DNA of 64,000 nt from NCBI GenBank assembly GCA_028284805.1, contig JANQQZ010000091.1:1-64000 (forward strand), in the 5' to 3' direction. The notes beneath the pieces are model-generated. The model worked only from the letters and a program-made list of their open reading frames with translations, was not told the origin of the DNA and did no database searches. Every line of letters starts with the position of its first letter. The first letter of the stretch is position 1. The translations under genes and the position numbers were made by a program. This DNA comes from Phycisphaerales bacterium (GTDB lineage: Bacteria > Planctomycetota > Phycisphaerae > Phycisphaerales > UBA1924). Of the stretch, positions 7,380 through 17,633 are shown one piece after another.

Positions 7380-10037
7380 TTGGGCACGGACGGATCGGAC
7401 AACGCATCGCCCGCTCCGCAGCGTGAAGAGGATGCCTTCCGCGGATCCGCTGCCGTGCGGGCGACGGATCACGCGGCGACGATCGTGATCTCGGCGGGCG
7501 GGCTGAGCGTCATCGCTGCCGTGCTCGGCATCTGCCTGTATCTGCTCTATGTCACCGTGCCCCTGCTCGCGCCCGGGCGGGCGGGCGTTTCTGGGCGAGT
7601 GGTGCTCCCGGATGCTCCCGAGGTCTTCGCGGTTGCGATCGACGAGTACCAGCGCACATCCATCTGGGTGAACGCCGATGGTTCGGTCGATCACCGCAGC
7701 GTTGCGACGGGCGAGCTGATCGGGTCCGACCCGGGACCGTTCGGCGACGCCCCCGGGGTTCGGGTGACCGGATTCGATCCGGTTTCCGGCATCGTGTCGG
7801 TCGCTGCGGATGGTGCGGTCGCGTGGGGACGCGTGGAGTTTCTCTTCACGATCAGTGATGAGGCATCGCCAACGCCGGATCGCGAGCTGCTCGAGGACGG
7901 GCGATCGCGCGTGACCGCGATCCGGTACGAGCAACTCGGGTCGGCACCGACCCCGGTGCCCGCCCAGATGACGGATGTCCTCGAGGAGCGTCTGCGCACG
8001 GTCGTCGCCGCCATAAGTACCGAAGGCGTGGTGCGCCTGTGGTCGGTCCGGAAGTCACGCTCCCTGATCGGGACGGAGGCGGCCTCGCAAGCGACCGCGA
8101 TCGAGGTTGTGGGTGCGGACCGGTTCGACGAGGCGTTCGGGCTCCGCTTGCTCAGCAATGGGGACTGCCTGGTGGTGTCGTGGGACGGCACGTTCACCAG
8201 GCTGCGTGTGGGGCGGTCGTCCGCGGAAGTGGTCGAGACCGGATGGCTCTGGGACGACGAGATCGAGGTCACGGCGCTGACTTCGCTCATCGGTCGGCGC
8301 ACGCTGGTCGCCGCGACCAGCGAAGGGCGGGTCGGGACATGGTGGGTCGGTCTTGATCCCGATGATCCAGCGGACCGTGGGCGACTTGTGTCCGGGCCCG
8401 CGTTGCAGAGCATTGGTTCGAGCGTGACCGCGCTCGCGGCCAGTCTCCGAGACCGCACGGTTCTGGTCGGCGATGCCGACGGAGGTGTGTGGTTCCTGCA
8501 CGCCTCGTCGGGCAAACAGATCGCCCGTGCGGAGGCGGGGGCACCGATTCAAGCGGTCGCGGTCGGTCCGAAGCTGGACGGTTTCCTGGCGCTGACCAGC
8601 GAGGGGCAGGTATCGGGCTCGCTTGAGGTCGGCCATCCCGACGTGACAACGCGCAGCCTGTTCGGCTCGATGCTCTACGAGGGGCAGCTCGAGCCGATGT
8701 ACAAGTACCAGGCCTCGGGCGCGACGGACGCAACCGAGCCCAAGCTGAGTCTCGTACCGCTGATCTTCGGCACGATCAAGGCGACGGTGGTCTCGATGCT
8801 GTTCGCGGCACCGATAGCCGTGCTCGCGGCGATCTACACAAGCGAGTTCATGTCGGGGCGCTTCCGGCGTGTCATCAAGCCCCTGATCGAGACCATGGCG
8901 TCGTTGCCCTCGGTCGTGCTGGGTTTCGTTGCGGCGATGGTCATCGCCCCGTTCGTTGCGGATCATCTGGGCGTCGTGCTGACGGCTTTCGTGGTCGTCC
9001 CGGCGGTCATCATGGTTGCGTCGGGCGTCTCGGGCCTCGTGGCGCACTCGCGCAGCGAAGCTGGGGGCAGCACGATGCTGCCGGCGTACGTCATCGCGGT
9101 GGGCGTACTGGGCGTGCTGCTCTCGGTCTGGGTGGCGGACCCGCTCGAGCGGGCGCTCTTCGGGCCGACTCGCGCCGAGGTCCTCACGCTCGCCGGATCG
9201 GTCGAGCCCGAACCGGTCACGGGCGAGCCGCGGGCGGTCGAGCCAAGCGATCAGGCGACGGCCGACCGGGTCGAGCTGATGTCAGACGAGTTCGGTGCAC
9301 CCTCGGTCAGCATCAAGAATTGGCTCGGCGGCGTGTACGGTGGTCCGGGGGCGGGCTGGTTTGTGCTCCTCGCGCCGGCGTGTGCGCTGCTGTTCTCGGT
9401 CGTTGGCTGGCCCATGCTCGCCCAGCGGCTGATGCCCGCCGCAGACTGGCGGTGGGGACCGCTCGCTCGTGTGCTCGTGTCCTGCGTGGTCGGGCTCGCC
9501 CTCGGCGCGGCCCTCGCGGTGATGCTGGAGCGCTGGGGGGTTGACGCGCGAGAGTCGATCCTGGGCACGTTCACGCAGCGCAACACCTTCGTGATCGGGA
9601 TCGTGATGGGATTTGCGATCATCCCGATCATCTTCACGATCAGCGATGATGCGCTGCAGAGCGTTCCGTCCAGCCTGCGGGCGGCTTCGCTCGGCGCCGG
9701 AGCAACCCGCTGGCAGACCACGATCCGTGTCGTGCTTCCCGTCGCTGCGAGTGGGATCTTCAGCGCGACCATGATCGGTCTTGGGCGTGCGGTCGGTGAA
9801 ACCATGATCGTGCTCATGGCGACCGGAAACACGCCCATCATGGACTGGAACATCTTCGAGGGGCTCCGGACGCTTTCAGCCAACATCGCGGTGGAGCTGC
9901 CCGAGGCCGAGCGGGGCGGCACGCACTACCGCCTGCTCTTTCTCTGCGGCGTTGTGCTCTTCGCGATGACCTTTGTGGTGAACACGACCGCGGAGATCGT
10001 CCGTCAGCGGTTCCGCAAGCGGAACGCGCTGCTGTGA
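7380..10037 (+). CDS. pstC: Phosphate ABC transporter permease PstC, very long form
   Basis: Inner-membrane permease of the phosphate importer, 885 residues against about 320 in E. coli. One helix lies at about residues 33-60, followed by about 370 extracytoplasmic residues with WD/PQQ-like repeated segments (for example VTALTSLIGRRTLVAATSEGRVGTWWV, here only noted in part: ATSEGRVGTWWV and GDADGGVWFLHA). The permease core starts near residue 445 and includes the EAA loop (SLGAGATRWQTTIRVVLP). Another insertion separates the middle helices. Long PstC proteins are known in gammaproteobacteria. The start is a TTG 14 bp after pstS with a weak AGGGCGA; a later start is possible. The stop overlaps the GTG of pstA (GTGA). 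Confidence 0.88.
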   Translation: MGTDGSDNASPAPQREEDAFRGSAAVRATDHAATIVISAGGLSVIAAVLGICLYLLYVTVPLLAPGRAGVSGRVVLPDAPEVFAVAIDEYQRTSIWVNADGSVDHRSVATGELIGSDPGPFGDAPGVRVTGFDPVSGIVSVAADGAVAWGRVEFLFTISDEASPTPDRELLEDGRSRVTAIRYEQLGSAPTPVPAQMTDVLEERLRTVVAAISTEGVVRLWSVRKSRSLIGTEAASQATAIEVVGADRFDEAFGLRLLSNGDCLVVSWDGTFTRLRVGRSSAEVVETGWLWDDEIEVTALTSLIGRRTLVAATSEGRVGTWWVGLDPDDPADRGRLVSGPALQSIGSSVTALAASLRDRTVLVGDADGGVWFLHASSGKQIARAEAGAPIQAVAVGPKLDGFLALTSEGQVSGSLEVGHPDVTTRSLFGSMLYEGQLEPMYKYQASGATDATEPKLSLVPLIFGTIKATVVSMLFAAPIAVLAAIYTSEFMSGRFRRVIKPLIETMASLPSVVLGFVAAMVIAPFVADHLGVVLTAFVVVPAVIMVASGVSGLVAHSRSEAGGSTMLPAYVIAVGVLGVLLSVWVADPLERALFGPTRAEVLTLAGSVEPEPVTGEPRAVEPSDQATADRVELMSDEFGAPSVSIKNWLGGVYGGPGAGWFVLLAPACALLFSVVGWPMLAQRLMPAADWRWGPLARVLVSCVVGLALGAALAVMLERWGVDARESILGTFTQRNTFVIGIVMGFAIIPIIFTISDDALQSVPSSLRAASLGAGATRWQTTIRVVLPVAASGIFSATMIGLGRAVGETMIVLMATGNTPIMDWNIFEGLRTLSANIAVELPEAERGGTHYRLLFLCGVVLFAMTFVVNTTAEIVRQRFRKRNALL

Positions 10038-12052
10038 GTTCCGACGCGGCCATCTCGAGCCGGTCGACGACCGGGCCGCGCTCGCTCGGCGTGCTGCCCC
10101 AGTGGATGATGGCGTTTGCGCTCTCCGTCTGCGCGATCATGATCGTGGGCCTTCTGGGTCTGATCGTGGCGCAGGGCGCGGCCTCGTTCTGGCCCAAGCC
10201 GGTCGACGAGATCACCCTCCACGACGGCGGGACCGTTCTTGGGATCCCGATCCGCTCGGGCGTGAACTTCGATGGCGACCCACAGACGCTCTACCGCATC
10301 GGCAACCGCGACCTGGGCCAGATCCCGTTCCGTTGGATCTCGGAGTCCGAGATCGAGAGCCGGTCCCGCCCGAGCGATGTTGTGCTCCTGGAACGTCGAG
10401 AGTGGGGCATTTTCATCGGGCGCCTCGCGCCCGATCCCGAGACGGGCGAGACAACCACGTGGGAGGGCTTCGCAGGCGACCTCGACGACGGGGCCCAGCG
10501 CCGGCGCGAGATCGATGGTCTGCGCGGCGGGGCGCTCGCACGGGTCAACCGCGAGCTGACCGTCAATCGTCAGCAGATCGCTGAGGCCGACTTGCGCCTC
10601 GCGGACGGCCAGCGGTCCGGGTTGGGATCGGCTCCCTGGGTGATCATTCTGGGCGCAGGGCTGCTCGCGTGCGGCGCGTCGTTCCTCTCGTTTGCACGCA
10701 GGGCGCGCCTCCGGGGCGCGCTGGTCGCGGCGGGGGGCCTGCTGGTTCTCTGGACGGCGCTCGAGCGCCCGGGGCTTGCCGAGAGCGAACTCGTGGAGTG
10801 GCACCAGGCCAGGGTCGAGTCGCTGGCGGATGAGCAGCGGGAGATCGAGCAGCGCTTCGTCACACTCAACGAGCGGCTGGTCACACTCGAGGACGCTGAC
10901 CGCCAGCACCGTGTCTCCGTCGCCGCGAGCGACGGCACGCTGGCCCCCGAGTCTCAGAGCGCTACGGACCGCCGGCTCATGGCGTCACAGGTGATCCGCG
11001 CGATCCGGCCGAACGCCATGTCGCTCTGGGACCGGTTTGGCGTGTTCGGGTCGCGCTGGGCGGAGTACCTGATCGACGACCCGCGCGAGGCGAACACCGA
11101 GGGGGGCATCTTCCCGGTGATCGTGGGAACGGTCACGGTTACGCTGCTGCTCACGGTCGTCGTCGTGCCGCTCGGGGTGCTCGCGGCGTTGTACATCCGC
11201 GAGTACGCGAAGCAGGGGGTGCTGATCAGCGTGCTCCGGGTTGCGATCAACAACCTCGCGGGCGTTCCGAGCATCGTCTACGGCATCTTCGGGCTCGGGT
11301 TCTTCTGCTACGCAGTGGGCGGGTACATCGACGGCGGCCCGGACGCATCGGTCACGATGGGCAAGGCGGCGTGGTGGATCGTCGCGATCGGGTGCGCGTC
11401 GGCATTCGTGTCGGCGTTGCTGTTCCGGTCGAAGGTCCGTGCGGCTGGCGTGCTCTGGGCGCTCGGCGCGACCGCGGTGCTGGTGCTCTTCGCGACATCG
11501 CCCTACTTCGACGGTTTCTTTCGCGTCAAGCTGCTCGACGGCGAGCCGACCTTCGGCTCGAGCGGGCTGCTCTGGGCGTCTCTGACTCTGGCGCTGCTGA
11601 CGCTGCCGGTGGTGATTGTCTCGACCGAGGAGGCGATCGCCGCCGTGCCCCAGAGCCTGCGCGAGGCGAGCTACGGGTGCGGGGCGTCGCGGTGGCAGAC
11701 GATCTCTCGGGTGGTTCTGCCCGGTGCGATGCCCGGGGTGATGACCGGAACGATCCTCGCAATGGCACGCGGCGCGGGCGAGGTGGCGCCGCTGATGGTG
11801 GTCGGGGCGGTCAAGCTGGCGCCGGAGCTGCCGATCGAGCCACGAGCGCCTTTCGTCTTCGCGGACCGCAGCTTCATGCACCTCGGGTTCCACATCTTCG
11901 ATCTCGGCTTCCAGAGCCCTGATTCCGAGGCGGCCCGCGGCATGGTGTGGACCACCACGCTTCTGCTGATCGTGCTGGTGGTTACGATGAACCTGGCGGC
12001 GATCTATCTGCGGGGCCGGCTGCGGTCGCGTCTCGTGGGCGGGCACTTCTAG
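10034..12052 (+). CDS. pstA: Phosphate ABC transporter permease PstA, long form
   Basis: Second permease subunit, 672 residues against about 296 in E. coli. After a first helix there is an extracytoplasmic region, two more hydrophobic stretches near residues 200-240 and a coiled-coil-like segment ([20 protein letters not shown]). The permease core then begins at about residue 355 ([20 protein letters not shown]). The EAA loop reads [20 protein letters not shown]. An additional loop separates the permease helices. The GTG start overlaps the pstC stop by 4 bp, which suggests translational coupling and equal dosage. Extended PstA usually accompanies extended PstC, as here. Confidence 0.9.
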   Translation: MSSDAAISSRSTTGPRSLGVLPQWMMAFALSVCAIMIVGLLGLIVAQGAASFWPKPVDEITLHDGGTVLGIPIRSGVNFDGDPQTLYRIGNRDLGQIPFRWISESEIESRSRPSDVVLLERREWGIFIGRLAPDPETGETTTWEGFAGDLDDGAQRRREIDGLRGGALARVNRELTVNRQQIAEADLRLADGQRSGLGSAPWVIILGAGLLACGASFLSFARRARLRGALVAAGGLLVLWTALERPGLAESELVEWHQARVESLADEQREIEQRFVTLNERLVTLEDADRQHRVSVAASDGTLAPESQSATDRRLMASQVIRAIRPNAMSLWDRFGVFGSRWAEYLIDDPREANTEGGIFPVIVGTVTVTLLLTVVVVPLGVLAALYIREYAKQGVLISVLRVAINNLAGVPSIVYGIFGLGFFCYAVGGYIDGGPDASVTMGKAAWWIVAIGCASAFVSALLFRSKVRAAGVLWALGATAVLVLFATSPYFDGFFRVKLLDGEPTFGSSGLLWASLTLALLTLPVVIVSTEEAIAAVPQSLREASYGCGASRWQTISRVVLPGAMPGVMTGTILAMARGAGEVAPLMVVGAVKLAPELPIEPRAPFVFADRSFMHLGFHIFDLGFQSPDSEAARGMVWTTTLLLIVLVVTMNLAAIYLRGRLRSRLVGGHF

Positions 12053-12062
12053 CGGCGGAACC

Positions 12063-12914
12063 ATGACGACCAACGCTCCGGCAACTCCACACAGAGTCCT
12101 TGACGCGGTGAACGAGGGCAAGCCGTTCGGCGCGGAGACGTACGGCCTTCCGGATGTCACCGATTGTATCTTGGACGTGGACCGCTTCAGCCTGTGGTAC
12201 GGCGCGGCGCAAGCGCTGTACGAGGTCTCGATGCGGGTGCCGAAGGGACGCGTCACCGCGCTCGTTGGGCCGTCTGGCTGCGGCAAGTCGACGCTGCTGC
12301 GCTCGGTCAACCGGCTCAACGATCTCGTCGCGGGCGTGCGCACCGAGGGCGACATGCTGCTCAATGCGCGTTCGCTCTACGCGCCCTCGGTCGATGTGAT
12401 CGCGCTCCGCAAGCGCGTCGGCATGGTCTTCCAGAAGTCGAACCCGTTCCCGATGTCGATCTTCGAGAACGTGGTGTATCCGCTGCGGATCGCGGGCGAG
12501 CGGCGTCGGGGCGTGCTCAAGGAAGTCTGCGAGCGCTCGCTCAGATCGGCGGCGCTGTGGGACGAGGTGAGCGACCGCCTGAGCGAGTCGGCCCTTGGGC
12601 TGTCGGGCGGGCAGCAGCAGCGGCTCTGCATCGCGCGAGCGATCGCCGCCGAGCCCGAGGTGCTGCTCATGGACGAGCCCTGCTCGGCGCTCGACCCGAT
12701 CGCGACCGCCCGGATCGAGGAACTCATCAGCGAGATCGCAGGGCGGTACACCGTGCTGATCGTGACCCACAACATGCAGCAGGCCTCGCGGGTCAGCGAC
12801 TTCACGGCGTTCATGTACCTGGGCAGGCTCGTCGAGTATGGGCCCACGGCGGATCTGTTCCAGACGCCTCGGCTGACCGAGACCGAGGAGTACGTCACCG
12901 GGCGGTTCGGGTGA
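12063..12914 (+). CDS. pstB: Phosphate ABC transporter ATP-binding protein PstB
   Basis: Cytosolic ATPase that powers phosphate uptake through PstCA. It has 283 residues. Walker A is GPSGCGKST (69-77), the signature is LSGGQQQR, Walker B is [13 protein letters not shown], and the H-loop follows in [14 protein letters not shown]. The NRLND stretch after Walker A is typical of PstB, as is the C-terminal [14 protein letters not shown]. An N-terminal extension of about 35 residues precedes the nucleotide-binding fold. It is the last gene of the operon, 10 bp after pstA. Confidence 0.95.
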   Translation: MTTNAPATPHRVLDAVNEGKPFGAETYGLPDVTDCILDVDRFSLWYGAAQALYEVSMRVPKGRVTALVGPSGCGKSTLLRSVNRLNDLVAGVRTEGDMLLNARSLYAPSVDVIALRKRVGMVFQKSNPFPMSIFENVVYPLRIAGERRRGVLKEVCERSLRSAALWDEVSDRLSESALGLSGGQQQRLCIARAIAAEPEVLLMDEPCSALDPIATARIEELISEIAGRYTVLIVTHNMQQASRVSDFTAFMYLGRLVEYGPTADLFQTPRLTETEEYVTGRFG

Positions 12915-12916
12915 AT

Positions 12917-12942
12917 CAGAACGGACCGAATGGCCGATTCTG
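12917..12942 (+). terminator. Possible weak terminator after pstB
   Basis: CAGAACGG can pair with CCG-A-TTCTG (one bulged A) around a 9-nt loop, three bases past the pstB stop. Only GTGATTTCC follows, not a real T-tract, so this could also be chance. Confidence 0.25.
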
Positions 12943-13053
12943 GTGATTTCCTGACCCGGCTGAACCGACCTCAGGGCTAGGATGCACGAATCCGGCCGAG
13001 GGCAGTCGTCGGCCGGGCGTCACGGAGCTGTTGCCCAGCGGCGAAGGACAGAC

Positions 13054-15882
13054 ATGTCAGGCGATCCACGGGCCATCGGCCCCAGTATCAACGGATGGAA
13101 CGGCGCCTACCTCGATGCTCAGCGTGAGGCGTACCGCCGAGACCCTCAATCAGTCCCGGCGGATGTTCGGGCCTTCTTCCAGGGATACGAGATCGGGACC
13201 TCGTCCGCCGACGGCGGGCCTGGCCGCGACCGCATCGATCTGGGGGCCGAGGCTCTGCTGATGGCCTATCGCGGGCGAGGGCACCTGGCCGCGAAGCTGG
13301 ATCCGTTCGACCGCGCCAGGAAGCGCCCCCAGGCGTTGACGCTCGAACAGTTCGGGCTGACCGACGCCGATCTCGACACCGCTGTCCCTTCGGCGCTGCT
13401 CGACCTGCCCGCTGGCAGCACCCTGAGCGATCTGATCGAGAAGCTGGAGCGGATCTACCTCGGTTCGGTCGGTGTCGAGTTCATGCACGTCGAGGACTAC
13501 GAGGAGCGCGACTGGCTCGTGAAACGCTGGGAGAGTCTCGACGGCAAGCCCAACCTGTCCCGTGGGCAGAAGGCGCACGTCCTCGAGCTCCTGCTGAACT
13601 CCGAGGCTTTCGAGGGCTTCCTCCAGAAGCGGTACCCGGGCGAGAAGCGCTTCAGCCTCGAGGGCGCCGAGGCGCTGATCCCGCTGCTCGACGAGGTGCT
13701 CGACTCGCTCTCGACACTCGGGGCCGACGAGATCGTGCTGGGCATGGCCCACCGCGGGCGTCTGAACGTGCTGAACCAGATCCTGGGCAAGACGCCCGAG
13801 CAGATCTTCACCGAGTTCGAGGACACCTGGGCCGACGATGCGTTCATGGACGAGGGCGGGGACGTCAAGTACCACCGCGGGTACTCGGCGAGCCGTCAGT
13901 GTTCGAGTGGGAACATCGTGCATCTCGCGATGGCCTCGAACCCGAGCCACCTCGAGGCTGTGGACCCGGTCGTGCTGGGGCGGGCCCGCGCCAAGCAGCG
14001 CCTGCGGGGTGACACGGAGCGGGCACGCGTGGTCCCCGTGCTGATCCATGGCGACGCCGCGATCGCCGGGCAGGGCATCGTTGCCGAGTGCCTGAACTTC
14101 TCGCAGCTCAAGGGCTACACGGTTGGCGGCACGATCCACGTCGTCGTCAACAACCACATCGGGTTCACGACGCGTCCCGAGGACGCCCGCAGCACGACGT
14201 ACTGCACAGACATCGCCAAGGGCTCGGGTTGCCCGGTGTTCCACGTCAACGGCGAGGATCCCGAGGCGGTCGTGCTCGTCGCCAAGCTTGCCGCCGAGTA
14301 CCGCCAGCGGTACGGCAAGGACGTGTTCATCGATCTGTGGTGCTACCGGAAGTACGGGCACAACGAGCAGGACGAGCAGTCGTTCACGCAGCCCGTCCTG
14401 GCCAAGCTCATCAAGGCCCGCGCGTCGGTGCTGAACGGGTACGCCGCCCGGCTGCTGGCGGAGGGCGTCATCACCCAGCACGATCGCGACGTGCTCGCTC
14501 AGCGTGTGGAGACGATGCTCGACGCGGCGCAGCAGACCGCTCGCTCGACGCCGCACGATCCGACCATCGATCCGGGCAGCGCCCGCTGGAGCGGGTACCG
14601 GCACGGGTACGCGTTCGAGCCCGTGAACACGTCGGTCAGCCCGGAGCTGATCCAGGAGGTGTGTGGAGCCCTGAGCCGCACGCCCGAGTCGTTCAAGGTC
14701 AACCCGAAGCTGAAGAAGCTGCTCGAGCAGCGGGGCTTGCTCTGGGACGGTGGAAAGATCAGCCACGCGGACGGCGAGATCCTCGCGTTCGGCACGCTGC
14801 TGGCCGAAGGCCGCGACGTGCGCGTCTCCGGGCAGGACTCCCGGCGCGGCACGTTCAGCTCGCGCCACGCGGTCTTCTACGACCACGAGACCGGCGAGCC
14901 CTACGAGCCCCTGAACAACATCCGTGAGATGGGCCTGTTCGGCAGCGACACCCCGCCCGGCTCGATCACCGACGACGGCAGGGCTCGCCAGGGCAAGCTG
15001 TGCATCTACGACAGCCCGCTCTCCGAAGCAAGCGTCCTCGGCTTCGACTACGGCTACTCGCTCGCGGACCCCAACATGCTCGTCTGCTGGGAGGCCCAGT
15101 TCGGCGATTTCGTGAATGGGGCTCAGGTCATCATCGACCAGTTCATCGCCTCCGCGCAGGTCAAGTGGGAGCGGTGGTCGGGTCTCACGATGCTGCTCCC
15201 TCATGGCTACGAGGGCGCGGGCCCCGAGCACTCGTCGGCCCGCCTCGAGCGGTTCCTGAAGCTCTGCGGGAACGACAACCTCCAGATCGTCTACCCGACC
15301 ACCGGTGCGCAGATCTTCCACTTGCTGCGACGCCAGTTGTACCGCGAGTTCCGCAAGCCGCTCGTCGTGATGACGCCCAAGAGCCTGCTTCGCACGCCGA
15401 CCAGCGATGTCTCGGAGCTGACAGCCGGACGGTTCCACGAGCTTCTCGATGATCCGGCCTTTGCGAAGGACTCGGACACGCGCGGGGTCACGCGGATCCT
15501 GCTCTGCTCGGGCAAGATCTATCACGAGCTGGCCGAGCGTCGGCGCCAGAACGGGCGCGACGACACGGCGATCATCCGCATCGAGCAGCTCTACCCGTTC
15601 CACGAGGAGCTGGCCAAGTCGATCCTCGCGCGGTACCCGGAGACCGCCTCGGTCGCCTGGGTGCAGGAGGAGCCCCGGAACATGGGCGCGTTCCTGTTCA
15701 TCACCGATGTGCTGCGGACGCGTCTCGGGCTCGAGTCGATCCAGTACATCGGTCGGGATGCGAGCGCGAGCCCGGCGCCGGGATCGAAGAAGATGGACCG
15801 CGCGCAGCAGGAGGCCGTCCTGAGCGCTGCGATGGGCGAGGCCGGGAGCCGGACCCAAGAGAAAGCTCGCGTCGCGGGCTGA
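13054..15882 (+). CDS. sucA: 2-oxoglutarate dehydrogenase E1 component (SucA)
   Basis: Thiamine-diphosphate enzyme that decarboxylates 2-oxoglutarate and loads succinyl onto the E2 lipoyl arm in the TCA cycle. The protein has 942 residues, normal for OdhA/SucA. The N-terminal E2-binding segment is present (AYLDAQREAYRRDPQSV), then AHRGRLNVLNQI, and the thiamine-diphosphate/Mg site GDAAIAGQGIVAECLNFSQL with the following VNNHIGFTT. The transketolase-like C-terminal half has the conserved EAQFGDFVNGAQ and LLPHGYEGAGPEHSSAR. The ATG at 13054 follows AAGGA; the track's 12982 start adds a non-conserved stretch. sucB follows after 15 bp. E3 (lpd) and sucCD are not in this window. Confidence 0.96.
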   Translation: MSGDPRAIGPSINGWNGAYLDAQREAYRRDPQSVPADVRAFFQGYEIGTSSADGGPGRDRIDLGAEALLMAYRGRGHLAAKLDPFDRARKRPQALTLEQFGLTDADLDTAVPSALLDLPAGSTLSDLIEKLERIYLGSVGVEFMHVEDYEERDWLVKRWESLDGKPNLSRGQKAHVLELLLNSEAFEGFLQKRYPGEKRFSLEGAEALIPLLDEVLDSLSTLGADEIVLGMAHRGRLNVLNQILGKTPEQIFTEFEDTWADDAFMDEGGDVKYHRGYSASRQCSSGNIVHLAMASNPSHLEAVDPVVLGRARAKQRLRGDTERARVVPVLIHGDAAIAGQGIVAECLNFSQLKGYTVGGTIHVVVNNHIGFTTRPEDARSTTYCTDIAKGSGCPVFHVNGEDPEAVVLVAKLAAEYRQRYGKDVFIDLWCYRKYGHNEQDEQSFTQPVLAKLIKARASVLNGYAARLLAEGVITQHDRDVLAQRVETMLDAAQQTARSTPHDPTIDPGSARWSGYRHGYAFEPVNTSVSPELIQEVCGALSRTPESFKVNPKLKKLLEQRGLLWDGGKISHADGEILAFGTLLAEGRDVRVSGQDSRRGTFSSRHAVFYDHETGEPYEPLNNIREMGLFGSDTPPGSITDDGRARQGKLCIYDSPLSEASVLGFDYGYSLADPNMLVCWEAQFGDFVNGAQVIIDQFIASAQVKWERWSGLTMLLPHGYEGAGPEHSSARLERFLKLCGNDNLQIVYPTTGAQIFHLLRRQLYREFRKPLVVMTPKSLLRTPTSDVSELTAGRFHELLDDPAFAKDSDTRGVTRILLCSGKIYHELAERRRQNGRDDTAIIRIEQLYPFHEELAKSILARYPETASVAWVQEEPRNMGAFLFITDVLRTRLGLESIQYIGRDASASPAPGSKKMDRAQQEAVLSAAMGEAGSRTQEKARVAG

Positions 15883-15897
15883 GACGGAGACCGCCGC

Positions 15898-17163
15898 ATG
15901 GCGACCGACATCGTTATCCCCACCATCGGCGAGTCCGTGACCGAGGGCGTGATCGCGACTTGGCTCAAGCAGCCAGGCGACTGGGTCGATCGCGACGAGA
16001 CCGTGCTCGAACTCGAGACCGACAAGGTCACGATGGAGATCCCGGCCCCGGCGGCCGGCGCGCTCGGCGCGCACGCGTTCGCCGAGGGCGACACCGTCGA
16101 GGTCGGCGCTGTGGTTTCGCAGATCGACGAATCGGCGCCGAAGCCCGAACCGGTCGCGGCGGCAGCTGACGCCAAGCCCGCCGAGGCAGCCCACGCGCCG
16201 AAGCCGGAGGCTCCTGCCCCGCCGAAGACTGAGGCTCCAAAGCCGCCGGCTCCGGCGCCGTTGAGCAACGGCGCAGCCAACGCCACCCCGCTGGCACGCA
16301 AGCTCGCCGACGACCACGGCGTGGATCTCGGGAATGTCACCGGAACCGGGGCCCACGGACGCATCCGCGAGCAGGACGTGCTCGCCTACGTCCAGGCCGG
16401 CGGGAACGGCAAGGCCCCGGGGGCCTCATCGGTACCCCAGCGCGCTGTTTCGGTTTCCCGCATGTCGCCCCTGCGTCAGCGTGTCGCCTCGCGCCTCGTC
16501 GAGGCCCAGCAAACTGCGGCGATGCTCACGACGTTCAACGAGTGCGACATGTCCGAGGTCATGGCGCTCCGCAAGAAGTACAAAGAGCCCTTCGCCGAGA
16601 AGCACGGCGTGAACCTCGGCTTCATGTCGTTCTTCGTCAAGGCTGTCGTCCGCGGGCTCAAGGCCCAGGGGAGCGTCAACTCCTACATCGTCGAAGACGA
16701 CGACGGCAAGCCCGCGATCCGCAGCCACGATTACTGCGATATCGCGATCGCGGTCGCGAGCCCCAAGGGCCTGGTTGTACCCGTGCTCCGCAACGCCGAC
16801 ACGCTCTCGTTCGCCGAGATCGAGGCCGGGATCAAGGATCTGGCGGTCCGAGCCCGCGACGGCAAGATCGCCCTCGAAGAGATGACCGGGGGCACCTTCA
16901 CGATCACGAACGGCGGCATCTTCGGCAGCCTCATGTCGACGCCCATCCTGAACCCGCCGCAGTCGGGCATTTTGGGCATGCACGCGATCAAGAACCGTGC
17001 GGTCGAGGATCCGAAGAGCCCGGGCCAGGTCGCGATCCGACCGATGATGTACCTCGCGCTGAGCTACGACCACCGGATCGTGGACGGCGAGGGGGCCGTC
17101 AAGTTCCTCGTCGCTGTCAAGGAAGCGATCGAGGAGCCCGAGACGCTGCTGCTGGACCTCTAG
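15898..17163 (+). CDS. sucB: Dihydrolipoyllysine-residue succinyltransferase, E2 of 2-oxoglutarate dehydrogenase (SucB)
   Basis: Forms the core of the 2-oxoglutarate dehydrogenase complex and passes succinyl from the lipoyl arm to CoA. Its 421 residues show the standard order: a lipoyl domain with Lys43 in ETDKVTMEI, an Ala/Pro/Lys/Glu-rich flexible linker (about 80-125), the peripheral subunit-binding domain ([15 protein letters not shown]...GRIREQDV), then the catalytic domain. The acyltransferase motif is [13 protein letters not shown], with His392 and Asp396. There is one lipoyl domain, as usual for E2o. The stop shares CTAG (17160-17163) with the convergent phosphatase gene. Confidence 0.96.
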   Translation: MATDIVIPTIGESVTEGVIATWLKQPGDWVDRDETVLELETDKVTMEIPAPAAGALGAHAFAEGDTVEVGAVVSQIDESAPKPEPVAAAADAKPAEAAHAPKPEAPAPPKTEAPKPPAPAPLSNGAANATPLARKLADDHGVDLGNVTGTGAHGRIREQDVLAYVQAGGNGKAPGASSVPQRAVSVSRMSPLRQRVASRLVEAQQTAAMLTTFNECDMSEVMALRKKYKEPFAEKHGVNLGFMSFFVKAVVRGLKAQGSVNSYIVEDDDGKPAIRSHDYCDIAIAVASPKGLVVPVLRNADTLSFAEIEAGIKDLAVRARDGKIALEEMTGGTFTITNGGIFGSLMSTPILNPPQSGILGMHAIKNRAVEDPKSPGQVAIRPMMYLALSYDHRIVDGEGAVKFLVAVKEAIEEPETLLLDL

Positions 17164-17633
17164 CTTTCGCGGGTAAGGTGCTCCAGCAGCCCGTTGCAGG
17201 CTGCAAGCAGCATGGCGTAGACGTGCTCGAATCCGTCGTCCCCGCCGTAGTAGGGGTCGGGCACGTCCTCCGCGTCCGCGGTTGGATCGAAGACGCGGAT
17301 CACACGGACTTTCGACGCGTCGAAGCCGAGATCGAGCAGGTCGATCCGGTTCTGTGTGTCCATCGCGAGCACCAGATTCCAGTGCTCGGTCTCATCGCCT
17401 CGCACCTGGCGGGCGCGAGAGGGCAGCGCGACGCCGTGCTTCCGGGCGACCGCGACAGATCTCGGATCGGGGCCCTTGCCGATGTGCCAGCCGCCGGTGC
17501 CTGCGGAGTCGACGCTGAACCGGTCGGCAACGCCTCGCTGCTGTGCGAGGTGCAGGAAGATCCCCTCGGCCAGGGGCGAACGGCAGATGTTGCCCAGGCA
17601 GACGAACAGCAGCGTTTGACTCGGCTGTCTCAT
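17160..17633 (-). CDS. Low-molecular-weight protein tyrosine phosphatase
   Basis: Cytosolic phosphatase of the arsenate-reductase-like fold. In bacteria these often reverse tyrosine phosphorylation of polysaccharide-export kinases. It has 157 residues. The P-loop is [10 protein letters not shown], with nucleophile Cys12 and Arg18. The general acid is Asp126 in the DPYYGG loop. [10 protein letters not shown] and RARQ are further family landmarks. The ATG overlaps the stop of the upstream unknown gene (ATGA, 17630-17633), so translation is probably coupled. No tyrosine kinase gene is adjacent. Confidence 0.93.
   Translation of the reverse strand: MRQPSQTLLFVCLGNICRSPLAEGIFLHLAQQRGVADRFSVDSAGTGGWHIGKGPDPRSVAVARKHGVALPSRARQVRGDETEHWNLVLAMDTQNRIDLLDLGFDASKVRVIRVFDPTADAEDVPDPYYGGDDGFEHVYAMLLAACNGLLEHLTRES

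Noticed and set aside
13150-16356. 1068-residue minus-strand ORF across sucA and sucB
   Set aside because: It is antisense to two unmistakable enzymes. Open antisense frames are expected when codon third positions are strongly G/C.
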